From the NCBI GenBank assembly GCA_964459995.1, contig CAYWOR010000002.1:62001-126000 (forward strand): a DNA stretch of 64,000 bases. Reading direction: 5' to 3'. The notes under the pieces are model-generated. The model searched no databases. It saw only the letters and a program-made list of their open reading frames with translations, and was not told the DNA's origin. Positions 16,662 through 25,409 of this stretch are shown here, in pieces (positions within the stretch are counted from its first letter, which is position 1; each line of letters begins with the position of its first letter). A program made the translations under genes and the position numbers. The stretch comes from CAZSHG01 sp964459995 (GTDB taxonomy: Bacteria; UBP14; UBA6098).

Positions 16662-17449
16662 GCGTATTGACGTTGAAAGATATCGCGCTGACATTGGAAA
16701 GGGGCGGTGTTTTTGTTGTTGTAATCGACGTTGAAGGCTCTACGCCGGGACGTCCGGGAGCAAAGATGGCGGTTCTGCCCGATGGCTCGGCTTTTGGAAC
16801 CGTGGGAGGCGGAGTTCTTGAAACAACCGCTATCGAAGAGGCTTTGCGGCGATTTGCGTCGAAAGAAACGGGTATTGTCGAATACCAAATGGGGAAAGAC
16901 GGGGCGCTTGGCGCGGAATGCGGTGGAAAAGCTAATATTTATTTCGAGCCGATCTACCCAAAAGCGAAATTGTGGCTTTTTGGCGCGGGGCATGTCGGAA
17001 GAGAAATTGCGAAGGTAGCTCGAACTGCCGGATGGTTTGTGGTAGCCTGCGACGACCGTCCCGGAGCGGCTGAGCCGGAAAATATTCAAGCAGACGAATA
17101 TCGCACCGGCGAATATTCTGAAATGGCCTCTAAGGCGCAAATCGGGCGGGAAGATTGTGTTGCGATTGTTACAGCAGGGCATCGTGGCGACGAGGTTGTG
17201 TTAAAAAATATATTGTCGAATGAAATTGTTCCAGTGTATGTTGGTATGATGGGCAGTAAATATAAAATTGCAGAGGTTTTCTCGCACCTTCGCGAGACTG
17301 GAATCGCTGAAGAGCTTATTTCAGGCGTTCACGCTCCCATCGGGCTGAATGTCGGCACTGTAGAGCCGGGAGAAATTGCAGTGGCGGTCGTCGCGGAGAT
17401 GCTTGCAGTGAAAAACCATGTCGAGAGGATTTCGAAATGCTCGCAATAG
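16658..17449 (+). CDS. XdhC/CoxI family molybdenum hydroxylase maturation factor
   Basis: This 263-aa XdhC/CoxI protein is a maturation factor that holds or sulfurates the Mo cofactor before insertion into the hydroxylase. The N-terminal XdhC/CoxI domain (~10-100) has STPGRPGAKMAVLPDG and GTVGGGVLE, with C88 in AECGGKANIYFEP. The C-terminal Rossmann domain begins LWLFGAGHVGREIA (GAGHVG at 109-114) and includes VTAGHRGDEVVLKN and GMMGSKYKI. It is not a catalytic subunit. The gene overlaps both neighbours (4 and 13 bp), so it is coupled to the enzyme it would mature. Confidence 0.92.
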   Translation: MSVLTLKDIALTLERGGVFVVVIDVEGSTPGRPGAKMAVLPDGSAFGTVGGGVLETTAIEEALRRFASKETGIVEYQMGKDGALGAECGGKANIYFEPIYPKAKLWLFGAGHVGREIAKVARTAGWFVVACDDRPGAAEPENIQADEYRTGEYSEMASKAQIGREDCVAIVTAGHRGDEVVLKNILSNEIVPVYVGMMGSKYKIAEVFSHLRETGIAEELISGVHAPIGLNVGTVEPGEIAVAVVAEMLAVKNHVERISKCSQ

Positions 17450-18279
17450 AAGCTGTGGTTCGCGCAAAAAGCATCGATGAGGCTTTCTCCGCGATGGATT
17501 CCGATCCCGAATTGAAGCCAATCGCCGGGGGAACAGATTTGATGGTGCAACTTCAGGATGCGCCGTCAAAACGACGATTGTTGGACATTTGGGGAATACC
17601 GGAATTGCGCGGAATACATCTCGAAAGTCAAAGGCTTTTTATTGGAGCTTTGGAGACTCACTCCGAAATCGCAAAATCGGAAATCGTGCAGACTTATGCG
17701 CCGCTGATAGCACAGAGCAGTGCCGTTATGGGCGGTCCGGCGATTCGAAACCGCGCGACAATCGGCGGGAATATCGCAAATTCAAGCCCCGTGGCGGAAT
17801 CCTTTCCAACTTTGATAGCCCATGGCGCAAAGGTTGTTCTGATGAGCCATCGCGGCGAAAGACGCCTTGCTATCGAGGATTTCCATTTGGGGCCGGGGAA
17901 AAATGCGCTTTCTGGAGGCGAATTGGTAATAGGGTTCGAGGTTCCCATTGTAGGGAAGGAATTTTTCGGTTTTTACAAAAGGCTCGGTTCGCGCGAGGCT
18001 ATGACAATCACAAAGGTCGGCGTCGCGATGGCCTCTGTTAGAAGATCGAACCGTCTCGAAGGCGTTAGAATCGCACTTTCTGCTGTTGCGCCGAGGGTCA
18101 TCCGCGCATTTGAATCGGAAAAGATCCTCAAAGGTCGCGAGATATCTTCCGGACTAATTGACCGCGCCGCAGGAGTTCTCGTTACAGAATGCACGCCTAT
18201 AAGCGATTTCCGCTCGACATGCGACTATCGCGCCGATATGGTCGGGCAATTATTCCGAATCGGAATGAACGGAGAATAA
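17437..18279 (+). CDS. FAD-binding subunit of molybdenum hydroxylase
   Basis: This 280-aa FAD-PCMH-type subunit (CoxM/XdhB class) completes the electron path from the FeS subunit to NAD or another acceptor. The flavin pyrophosphate motifs are IAGGTDL (29-35) and ATIGGNIANSSPVAESFP (from residue 107). The C-terminal CO-dehydrogenase-flavoprotein domain includes GFYKRLGSREAMTITKVGVA. The ATG at 17437 lies inside the end of the XdhC/CoxI-like gene (13-bp overlap). It is the last gene of the operon. No terminator hairpin was seen before the next promoter at 18319. Confidence 0.93.
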   Translation: MLAIEAVVRAKSIDEAFSAMDSDPELKPIAGGTDLMVQLQDAPSKRRLLDIWGIPELRGIHLESQRLFIGALETHSEIAKSEIVQTYAPLIAQSSAVMGGPAIRNRATIGGNIANSSPVAESFPTLIAHGAKVVLMSHRGERRLAIEDFHLGPGKNALSGGELVIGFEVPIVGKEFFGFYKRLGSREAMTITKVGVAMASVRRSNRLEGVRIALSAVAPRVIRAFESEKILKGREISSGLIDRAAGVLVTECTPISDFRSTCDYRADMVGQLFRIGMNGE

Positions 18280-18318
18280 CCGCCTCTCCTCCCCCGACAT
18301 TCCTTACATACAAACAAC

Positions 18319-18347
18319 TTGACTAACAGCCAATGGTGTTTTATTTT
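18319..18347 (+). promoter_or_regulatory. Promoter of the 1772-aa cargo / exosortase region
   Basis: TTGACT (18319-18324), 17 bp, TATTTT (18342-18347), followed by a 31-nt gap to the ATG at 18379 with AGAGG as Shine-Dalgarno. Confidence 0.5.
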
Positions 18348-18378
18348 ACTTTTTATGGCGTTATTTCGAGAGGTTCAA

Positions 18379-21300
18379 ATGAAAAAGTGTATCTATATCT
18401 TTGCTTTCGCACTTGTAATTACTGTTCTGGCTCAGACGGAAGTTGTTCTGATTGCGAGTCAGCCTTTTAATACATATCTGCCTTCGGGATGGTCGCAGAA
18501 TCCTCCTTTTTCGAGCAACAGCGACTGGCATCAGGGCACCTTTCCGGGCACCGGGTCGAACTGTGCTATGGTGCGATACGAGACAAATAATGACGATTCG
18601 CTTTTCACACCTAATTTTGACGCCTCCGCGGGTTTCGATTCGGTTGTTGTGCAGGTTTTAGAGGATTACGAGCTTTTTGGCGGCGGCGGATCCGGATCTG
18701 CATATATTCTTGTGAGTTCCAACGGCGGAACTTCTTGGTCGAAAGGCTGGACATACGGCAGAACCGGAATTGACGCGGCTGTAAATCGTTATCGCATAGA
18801 GTTTTGGGCTGGAAGTAGCGCGAACGCCAAGGTCTGTTTTTGGTATGACAATAATTATGACGTTTGGTGGGCACTGGACAACGTGGCGATTTTTGGCTAT
18901 TTGCCCCAACCTGAGCCTGCCCCACCGTGTATCTCTCATCTCGGGCCGAAGGTGCTCTATCCCTATGGGACTACCTCTGTGCCGGTGCTTGCGTATGTAA
19001 ACGACTTTTCGGGCGTAAACCCCAACAGTGTCGAGATTTGCTATAGAGTAAACGGCGAACCTTACGAATGCCATCGCATGACCTACGAAACAGGGCTTCC
19101 TAATGGATGTGGCAATTATACTTATGTAATCCCCGATCTTGTTGGGTGGGACGAACTCGATTATTATATGCAGGCGAGAGATTTACATGCTCCGCCCAAC
19201 ACCGCAACATCGCCGGTATATTCGACTATTGTCGAGGGACCGTATTATATATATCAGAATAATTCCGGATTGCCAATGTCGCCTGACACTCATTGGGTAA
19301 CGGGTTTCACTCATGATCTCGACGCTCTCGAAGCTGACGATGCCCGTCTGTTAAAGACCGGACTGCCCTTCCCCGTGGTTTTCTTTGGAAGAGAATTCGA
19401 CAGCATTTGGGTTTGCTCCAACGGTTGGATGAAATTCGGCTCAGACCCGGGTGGAGACTGGTTTTGGACGGAATTCATCCCGACAATCAACGGACTTATG
19501 AATAATTTCCTCGCCTGGGCTTGGGACGATCTGATAGGTTCTCCGGAGGGGTCATATACTCCGAGAGCTACATATTATGAGCATCCGGCGGGCGATTATA
19601 TCATATTTAGCTTCGAAAGCTGGCATCAGCTTGGAATTTACGACACAGCATTTAATGTTCAGGTTCAAATTTGGAATCCTGTTGTTATTCATCAACCCGG
19701 CGGTAATTCGGCTATCGATGTCCGTTTTAACAAGCTCCCGAGGAATATCAACAATCTCGAAATGGGAGTCGAGAATCTCACCGGCGAGATCGGCAAGGCT
19801 TTTCATCACACCGGCGGGATTTTCGGCGATCCTTCATACAGTTTCCACAGACAGAGGACGATACGTTATTCCACTCAGCCACCGCCATCGGGGCTGGTTT
19901 ATGGCAATGTTAATCTCGAAGGCTCCAGCGACAATTCCGGCGCAGAGATCGGTTGTGTAGGATTACCATATTCGACGTTGTCTTCGCACACAGGAAATTA
20001 TCGGCTCGAAACGATTCCGCTTGGGACATATGATATATATTGCTACCATCCAAGCTATTTCCCCGACACAATTTTCGGTGTTGTCGTTTCTGTCGGCGAT
20101 TCGGTGGAGCTGAATTTTTCGCTCGAACCTCGGACAGTAGGTTTCATCGAGGGACTGGCTGATTTAACAGATACCGGGCCTGTAGGCGATCCCGGAATCC
20201 AAATTGTCGAGCTTAGAACGGGGTTGACCGCTGTTACTAATGCTTCTGGATACTTTTTCATCGATGGCGTTCGTATTGGCGATGTTCAGGTGATAGCTTC
20301 GCGTCCGGGGTATGTTCCGGACTACACGCCTGTTATTGCGCTTGCTGACGGTGAGACTCTCGATACTGAATCTGAATATCGTATTCTCGCACTCGAACCG
20401 ATTACGCCGGTTTGGTCGGAGGGTTTTGAGGCCACCGGCGGCGGTGCGGTGTCTTCGGGGCTATGGGAATGGGGTGCGCCAATTGTTGTCGGACCGCCGA
20501 GTGCGCATGGCGGTGTGAGATGTTGGGCTACGAGGCTAAACGATTATTACACAATTGGTTATGGAACTCCCCCCGCAGGAATATACACATTGAATATTCC
20601 GGTTCCATCGATTAATGGGACAGAGCTATCATTCTGGCAGTGGATCGAGACCGAAGAATTCGGCGGCGAGATGGAAGACGGCGGAAATTTCTGGATTTCC
20701 TCGGACGGCGGTGCGGGATGGACACCGATTGCCGATCCGCAACCAGCTTACAATGGCATTATCGACGACGCGTGGGGCAATCCCATGGGCGGCGAAAGTG
20801 CATGGGGAAGAGGGCCTTCAGGGTGGCAACAGGTGAAGATCGACATTACAGATTTCGGGCCGGTTACGAACATTCTGATGCGTTTCGGAATCGATGATTA
20901 CGCCTCTTACGATGCCGGATGGTATCTTGACGATTTCGCGATATCGAGAGTTGGGCCATTTAAGGGCGCTGTCGAGGGATATGTTTACGATTGCAGAACT
21001 TACGGAGTCCTCGCCAACGCCCGCGTTACGGTTGCCGGAAGAGAGACAATGACGAATTCCGCGGGATATTTCTTCATCGATAACGTGCCTTATGGCAATC
21101 AAGAACTAATCGCAATCAAATATGGCTATTTCGCAAATAACACAAATATATCCGTTTTCATCGACGATACTGTGATGGTTTCTTTGCCTATTTGCCCGAT
21201 TATGACCACCGAAATTAGCGGGCATTTGGCCTATGGCGAGGATGACACAGTCTATTTCGAGATTTGCAACACAAGCGATGACACTGTCTGGTTCTCCTTC

Positions 21301-23697
21301 CCGCCGCTTCCGATGGATCTTTCCGGCGACGCGCGAAGTTCCGGCATCGTGCTCGATGTTGGTCCGAATCCTTCCGATCCATTAGCTTACGATAGGTCTT
21401 CGGGTTCGTCGTCCGATCTTTCGAGGCCGCGTTCGCCGGGTGAAACATGGCAGATATACCCTGCCACGGAATGTGCGGTTGCCTGGGGAGTTTCGGTTCT
21501 TGCGAATAAATTCTGGGTGGGCGATGCTGTCGCGCCTTTGCGGGATTATATTTATCATCGTCCGACTGGATATTTCACCGGCACTTCATTTAATGTGTCC
21601 GGAATCGGCGGCGCATCTTGGATGGCGGATATGTGCTGGGATCCGATTCGCGGCGTTGTGTGGCAACTTGCTGTCGGCGGATCGGGCAATCTCTATGCAA
21701 TAAACCCCACCACCGGCGCTGTTGTAGATTCTATCTATGACCCAGCGGGATTCTGGAATTCCTTCTCGCATAGAGGGGTCGGTTTCGATCCCGATAACGA
21801 TATATTCTACATCGGCGGCTGGAACTCGAATTCGATATACAAAATATACGGGCCGAGTTGGCCAATGCGGGGACGTCATATCACCGGCTATTCTGCTCCC
21901 GGATGCGCGGGCATAGCATATCACCCGCTTCGCAGGACGATATGGTTCGCGGTGAACGGCCCTGTTAATACTTTGGCAGAAATCGACCCGAATTCGAATA
22001 CAATCATAAACACAATGACAGTTCCTGCCTCGGCAGAATACGCTCTCGCCGGGTTGGAACTCGATGAGCGCGGCAGATTTTGGGTTGTGGATCAAGCCGC
22101 AAATGAGGTTTTGGTTATCGACGGCCCCGTTGCCGGAATGTTTGTCGAACCAAATACCGGATATTTGGCTCCGGGTGATTGTCATACATTCGGCCTGGTC
22201 AATAATGCTTGGATGACACCGGTTGGCGATTATTGCTTCGATATCGACTTCTTTTACGGCGATTTAAGCGTTCCCTATTCGATACCGACCTGTGTGCAGG
22301 TTCAACCGAGGGCAAATAAGGGTTGGGAGCTTATAACAGTGCCGCTAAACGCTGTCCCGAATAACCCCTATATTCAGCTTGTCGATGACATCACTCCATT
22401 CTCGGTCGATCCGACATCGTCAAATATTTATGGATACAATCAGGATGCCGGCACGCTGGAACTTCCGACAGGTTTCATCCGCGGCAAGGGCTATTTCCTG
22501 CTTTCGTGGCTCGACAATACATATTGGGATGTTTACGGCTCGCCCTTTGCCGAGGGGAACTTCACCCATTCGGTCTATTTCCCGGAATCGAGTCCGAACT
22601 GGGGATGGTGGCTTTTGGGGAATCCCTTCAACCGCAGGCTCGACTGGGACGCTGTTTATGCATACAACGATTTCACCTATCTCGATGCGGAATATTTCAG
22701 CTGGAGCCGCAAAAACGGGTGGACATGGTATAGCCCTATTGTCGGCGGGGGCGGCGAGGATAATCTTATCGATGCCTGGCGTGGGTTCTTTATATACACA
22801 CGACGCGGAAATCCGGCGGTTTACACGAACATAACATACCCGGCTGTGGGGACAATGCCGACTTTCTTGTCGAAAATCAAAACCCCCGCAAAGGGCACAG
22901 CTGTTGTAACCGAAGCTCCTGAGCCTTTCGCGCTGAGGGTTTCTGTGAAAGGCGTCAGCGGAAGCGATATCCGTTACGATAATTACAATTATTTCAGCGT
23001 TCACGACCTCGCTCTGGATGATTTCGACGATTATGATGTCCGCGAGCCTGCTGTAACGCCCCCTGCTGGGGCTATCGACGCCCATTTTAGATTAGAAGCA
23101 TTAAATCTTTCGCGCGATACAAGGCAAAATTTCAGCGAATCGTCGAAGAGCTGGACTTTCAGAGTTCGTAATATCCCCAGCGGAATGGCGGTTACACTCG
23201 CCTGGCCGAGAAACCGTGTTCCCACAGGCGATGACGCTTCATGTGGAGTCGAAAACCTCGACCCGCGGTGGTCGGTTACACTTAGGGACAATGTCGCCGG
23301 AATCACGGTCAATATGCGCGCGGATACTTCATATAGCTTCGTTTATGCCTCCGCACCGAGGGAGTTTATTATCACGCTTAATGATATTTGGCTCGATGTA
23401 ACCGAGACGCCAAAACCGGACAGATTTGCGGTCGGGCCGAACATGCCGAATCCGTTCAACGCTTCCACCGAGTTCCTTCTGGAGCTTCCGGAAGGAGGCG
23501 ATGTTCGTGTCGAGGTGTTCGATCTACTTGGCAAACGAGTAACAACGCTTATAGACGGCCAGATGGACGCCGGATGGCATCGAGTTGTTTGGAAAGGCCG
23601 CGACGATGCCGGCAGAGAGCTTCCCAGCGGAGTTTATCTCTATCGCGTTATCGCCGGCGATTTCTGTGAAACTCGCAAGATGACACTAATAAAATAA
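18379..23697 (+). CDS. Giant secreted multidomain protein with T9SS sorting domain
   Basis: This 1772-aa exported protein starts with the signal peptide MKKCIYIFAFALVITVLAQ. The chosen ATG (18379) has AGAGG upstream; a longer frame to 18319 begins at a TTG that is really the -35 box. Visible parts are N-terminal jelly-roll-like segments (YILVSSNGGTSW; a second MAM-like one with FWISSDGGAGW) and three carboxypeptidase-regulatory-like beta-sandwiches (LVYGNVNLEGSS, GFIEGLADLTD, GAVEGYVYDCRTYG, each with a ..GYFFIDGV-type turn). A propeller-like stretch (GNLYAINPTTGAVVDSIYD), a tandem GWELITVPL ... GKGYFLLS module and a type A sorting domain (PNMPNPFNASTEF ... LPSGVYLYRVIAG) follow. No protease site is evident, so it is probably a surface adhesin or structural protein. 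A 51-aa exosortase-type gene follows after 9 bp. Confidence 0.8.
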   Translation: MKKCIYIFAFALVITVLAQTEVVLIASQPFNTYLPSGWSQNPPFSSNSDWHQGTFPGTGSNCAMVRYETNNDDSLFTPNFDASAGFDSVVVQVLEDYELFGGGGSGSAYILVSSNGGTSWSKGWTYGRTGIDAAVNRYRIEFWAGSSANAKVCFWYDNNYDVWWALDNVAIFGYLPQPEPAPPCISHLGPKVLYPYGTTSVPVLAYVNDFSGVNPNSVEICYRVNGEPYECHRMTYETGLPNGCGNYTYVIPDLVGWDELDYYMQARDLHAPPNTATSPVYSTIVEGPYYIYQNNSGLPMSPDTHWVTGFTHDLDALEADDARLLKTGLPFPVVFFGREFDSIWVCSNGWMKFGSDPGGDWFWTEFIPTINGLMNNFLAWAWDDLIGSPEGSYTPRATYYEHPAGDYIIFSFESWHQLGIYDTAFNVQVQIWNPVVIHQPGGNSAIDVRFNKLPRNINNLEMGVENLTGEIGKAFHHTGGIFGDPSYSFHRQRTIRYSTQPPPSGLVYGNVNLEGSSDNSGAEIGCVGLPYSTLSSHTGNYRLETIPLGTYDIYCYHPSYFPDTIFGVVVSVGDSVELNFSLEPRTVGFIEGLADLTDTGPVGDPGIQIVELRTGLTAVTNASGYFFIDGVRIGDVQVIASRPGYVPDYTPVIALADGETLDTESEYRILALEPITPVWSEGFEATGGGAVSSGLWEWGAPIVVGPPSAHGGVRCWATRLNDYYTIGYGTPPAGIYTLNIPVPSINGTELSFWQWIETEEFGGEMEDGGNFWISSDGGAGWTPIADPQPAYNGIIDDAWGNPMGGESAWGRGPSGWQQVKIDITDFGPVTNILMRFGIDDYASYDAGWYLDDFAISRVGPFKGAVEGYVYDCRTYGVLANARVTVAGRETMTNSAGYFFIDNVPYGNQELIAIKYGYFANNTNISVFIDDTVMVSLPICPIMTTEISGHLAYGEDDTVYFEICNTSDDTVWFSFPPLPMDLSGDARSSGIVLDVGPNPSDPLAYDRSSGSSSDLSRPRSPGETWQIYPATECAVAWGVSVLANKFWVGDAVAPLRDYIYHRPTGYFTGTSFNVSGIGGASWMADMCWDPIRGVVWQLAVGGSGNLYAINPTTGAVVDSIYDPAGFWNSFSHRGVGFDPDNDIFYIGGWNSNSIYKIYGPSWPMRGRHITGYSAPGCAGIAYHPLRRTIWFAVNGPVNTLAEIDPNSNTIINTMTVPASAEYALAGLELDERGRFWVVDQAANEVLVIDGPVAGMFVEPNTGYLAPGDCHTFGLVNNAWMTPVGDYCFDIDFFYGDLSVPYSIPTCVQVQPRANKGWELITVPLNAVPNNPYIQLVDDITPFSVDPTSSNIYGYNQDAGTLELPTGFIRGKGYFLLSWLDNTYWDVYGSPFAEGNFTHSVYFPESSPNWGWWLLGNPFNRRLDWDAVYAYNDFTYLDAEYFSWSRKNGWTWYSPIVGGGGEDNLIDAWRGFFIYTRRGNPAVYTNITYPAVGTMPTFLSKIKTPAKGTAVVTEAPEPFALRVSVKGVSGSDIRYDNYNYFSVHDLALDDFDDYDVREPAVTPPAGAIDAHFRLEALNLSRDTRQNFSESSKSWTFRVRNIPSGMAVTLAWPRNRVPTGDDASCGVENLDPRWSVTLRDNVAGITVNMRADTSYSFVYASAPREFIITLNDIWLDVTETPKPDRFAVGPNMPNPFNASTEFLLELPEGGDVRVEVFDLLGKRVTTLIDGQMDAGWHRVVWKGRDDAGRELPSGVYLYRVIAGDFCETRKMTLIK

Positions 23698-23706
23698 CGA
23701 GGGGAA

Positions 23707-23862
23707 ATGAAGAAACTAATCGGATTATTCGCTGTTATTGCAACTCCGCTTTTCGCGCAGTTAGCGCCTTCGGAGTCGGTTCCGGTTGGGCCTATTGCGG
23801 TTACTCTTCTAGCTGTGGGCACTGTTGGCTATGGTATTTATAGGATTGGCAAAAAGAAATAG
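23707..23862 (+). CDS. 51-aa secreted mini-protein with exosortase-type C-terminal tail
   Basis: This small gene is preceded by GAGGGG 3-4 nt before the ATG and follows the 1772-aa gene by 9 bp. Residues 1-18 (MKKLIGLFAVIATPLFAQ) are a signal peptide. Residues 19-24 are the only spacer. VPVGP (25-29) is followed by a hydrophobic helix (IAVTLLAVGTVGYGIY, 30-45) and a basic end (RIGKKK). The order short motif, transmembrane helix, basic tail is that of exosortase sorting signals (CTERM), although VPVGP is not one of the named motifs I know. An exosortase gene lies 69 bp downstream. After both cleavages only about ten residues would remain, as in the tiny PID-CTERM proteins of Bacteroidetes. That it is a substrate is inference; the reading frame is well supported. 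Confidence 0.7.
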   Translation: MKKLIGLFAVIATPLFAQLAPSESVPVGPIAVTLLAVGTVGYGIYRIGKKK

Positions 23863-23931
23863 CTGGGTATAATGTGTTGAAACATATAAGAGGTCGGGAA
23901 AACTTTTCTGGCCTATGTTAAATTTATTGAT

Positions 23932-24471
23932 ATGAAAACAATTGGCGGAAAAAAACCTTTGAGCTTTGCGGGAATATTCGTCCTTGTGGCGGCTGTGGAA
24001 TATTTGATATTCTATCATTTCGCGCCGGATTTATTTACATCCGGATTAATTGAAGTTACAGCGAAAATGCTTCATTGGACAGTATCCATTTTCGAGAAAG
24101 GCGTTGTTCTGAGCGGATCGCGGCTTCATTTCCCCGATATGGACTTGATAATTATCTACGAATGCACCGGCGGCTTCGCGATGTTCATTTTCTCGGCCTG
24201 TGTAATCGCCTACCCGAGCACGATTCTCAGCAAGATTTGGGGGCATGTTCTCGGAATAATCGGCGTGTTCGTCATCAATATGGGACGGTTGTTGGTGCTT
24301 TCTCTTTCTGCTCTGTATGCCCGCGACCTTTTCGATTTCATTCACAAATACTTGTGGCAGGCCACTTTCATTCTGTTGGTGTTGGCGATGTGGGTTATTT
24401 GGATAAATATTTTCGTCGAAAAAAAGAAATCCCATAAAAGCGTGAAAGCCAAAGTTGAAAAGAAGAAATAA
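23932..24471 (+). CDS. xrtH: Exosortase/archaeosortase family protein (XrtH-like)
   Basis: This 179-aa polytopic membrane cysteine transpeptidase cuts and transfers CTERM-tagged proteins. The catalytic triad of the family is intact: C78 in YECTGGF, R119 in INMGRLLVLS and H138 in FDFIHKYLWQ. About five hydrophobic segments precede a very basic tail (KKKSHKSVKAKVEKKK). The small size, ECTGG context and partner membrane gene resemble exosortase H. The subtype is a judgement by pattern, so the symbol is tentative. The ATG at 23932 has no good Shine-Dalgarno, and its stop overlaps the next gene by 17 bp. The likely substrate is the 51-aa protein just upstream. Confidence 0.85.
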   Translation: MKTIGGKKPLSFAGIFVLVAAVEYLIFYHFAPDLFTSGLIEVTAKMLHWTVSIFEKGVVLSGSRLHFPDMDLIIIYECTGGFAMFIFSACVIAYPSTILSKIWGHVLGIIGVFVINMGRLLVLSLSALYARDLFDFIHKYLWQATFILLVLAMWVIWINIFVEKKKSHKSVKAKVEKKK

Positions 24472-24979
24472 ATTTATTTTACTCGGCATAGCAATCGCGC
24501 TCGGGTTCTTTCCGATATGGCGATTTTTGCTTCAGGGGCCTTATTTACAGATATTGGGACTCATCGTCGCCAAGCTGGGGGCAATTTTCCCCTACGGAAA
24601 AGCGGCTTTGAGCAACCGAATCGCACCGAATGCCGGCGAAATAGCCTTCGATCTTTTCGAAAAGCGGCAAACGGTTGTTGTAGAGGTCTCTTCGATTGTG
24701 ACGAATGTCGTGCCTTTGGTTGCACTGATTTTCGCGACACCTACCGAATGGAAAAAGCGGATTTTCGGCGCGATTATCGGGCTGGCGATTGCTTTCGGAC
24801 TCCATGTTTTCGCTACATGTGTTATTTTATGGTGGCAGGCGATGGGCGACACCGGCGCAATCGAGGGGCTGAAGATTTTTACCGATGGGGTATTGATTGC
24901 CGCCTTTCCTTTATTATATTGGGCTGTATGGGCTGACATGGGAAAAACCGGCGGAATTAAGAAGATTTTTAATAATTAA
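24455..24979 (+). CDS. Exosortase-associated membrane protein
   Basis: This 174-aa integral membrane protein has about four hydrophobic helices (FILLGIAIALGFFPIWRFLL; a central VSSIVTNVVPLVALIFA; IFGAIIGLAIAFGLHVFATCVILWW; GVLIAAFPLLYWAVW). It overlaps the exosortase gene by 17 bp and is certainly co-translated with it. Its size, topology and position match the membrane protein that accompanies exosortase H in known systems. It has no catalytic motif. A role in presenting substrate or stabilising the sortase is likely but inferred. The basic/aromatic N-terminus (MKRRNKF) suggests an inside orientation. Confidence 0.75.
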   Translation: MKRRNKFILLGIAIALGFFPIWRFLLQGPYLQILGLIVAKLGAIFPYGKAALSNRIAPNAGEIAFDLFEKRQTVVVEVSSIVTNVVPLVALIFATPTEWKKRIFGAIIGLAIAFGLHVFATCVILWWQAMGDTGAIEGLKIFTDGVLIAAFPLLYWAVWADMGKTGGIKKIFNN

Positions 24980-24999
24980 CACATACCGAAAGGTTCAAG

Positions 25000-25311
25000 A
25001 TGGTTACAAAAGAACAGGTCATGGATGCTATTCGGGAAGTTTACGACCCTGAAATTCCCATCAATATCGTCGATTTGGGGTTTATTTACGGCGTGGAAAT
25101 CGATGGCGGGAAGGTCGAGGTTTCGATGACGCTGACTATCCCCGGATGCCCGATGCATCAGATTTTAACGAGGCAGGTCAACGAAGCTGTCAGCAAACTC
25201 GACGGAGTCGAAGAGGTCAATGTCGAGCTGACATTCGAGCCGCGCTGGACGGTGGATAATATCTCGGAGCAAGGCAAAGAAACCCTTCGCGGGATGGGAT
25301 ACAACATCTAA
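25000..25311 (+). CDS. MIP18/SufT-like iron-sulfur assembly factor (DUF59)
   Basis: This 103-aa protein belongs to the DUF59/MIP18 family, which helps build or deliver Fe-S clusters. It shows the family core VMDAIREVYDPEIPINIVDLGFIYGVEI followed by the LTIPGCPMHQ motif with its conserved Cys, then VEEVNVELTFEPRWTVDNIS near the C-terminus. AAAGG precedes the ATG. It lies 20 bp behind the exosortase-associated gene and could share its mRNA. It might also serve the molybdenum hydroxylase or other FeS enzymes. A strong terminator follows. Confidence 0.9.
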   Translation: MVTKEQVMDAIREVYDPEIPINIVDLGFIYGVEIDGGKVEVSMTLTIPGCPMHQILTRQVNEAVSKLDGVEEVNVELTFEPRWTVDNISEQGKETLRGMGYNI

Positions 25312-25362
25312 GGCAATTTGAAAAGCATCTGATATTAGAGAAATCTAACTCCACCGCAAAAA

Positions 25363-25390
25363 AAAAGCCCCCGATTCTCACCGGGGGCTT
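25363..25390. terminator. Bidirectional terminator after the DUF59 gene
   Basis: GCCCCCG (25367-25373) pairs with CGGGGGC (25382-25388) around an 8-nt loop, with an A-run before and TT after. It stands between convergent genes ending at 25311 and 25410. Confidence 0.75.
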
Positions 25391-25409
25391 TCTATTTATG
25401 AACTATCGA

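Noticed and set aside
18319..18378. Upstream extension of the 1772-aa protein to a TTG start
   Set aside because: The TTG is the -35 box of a promoter, and the extra 20 residues precede a clean signal peptide with its own Shine-Dalgarno at 18379.
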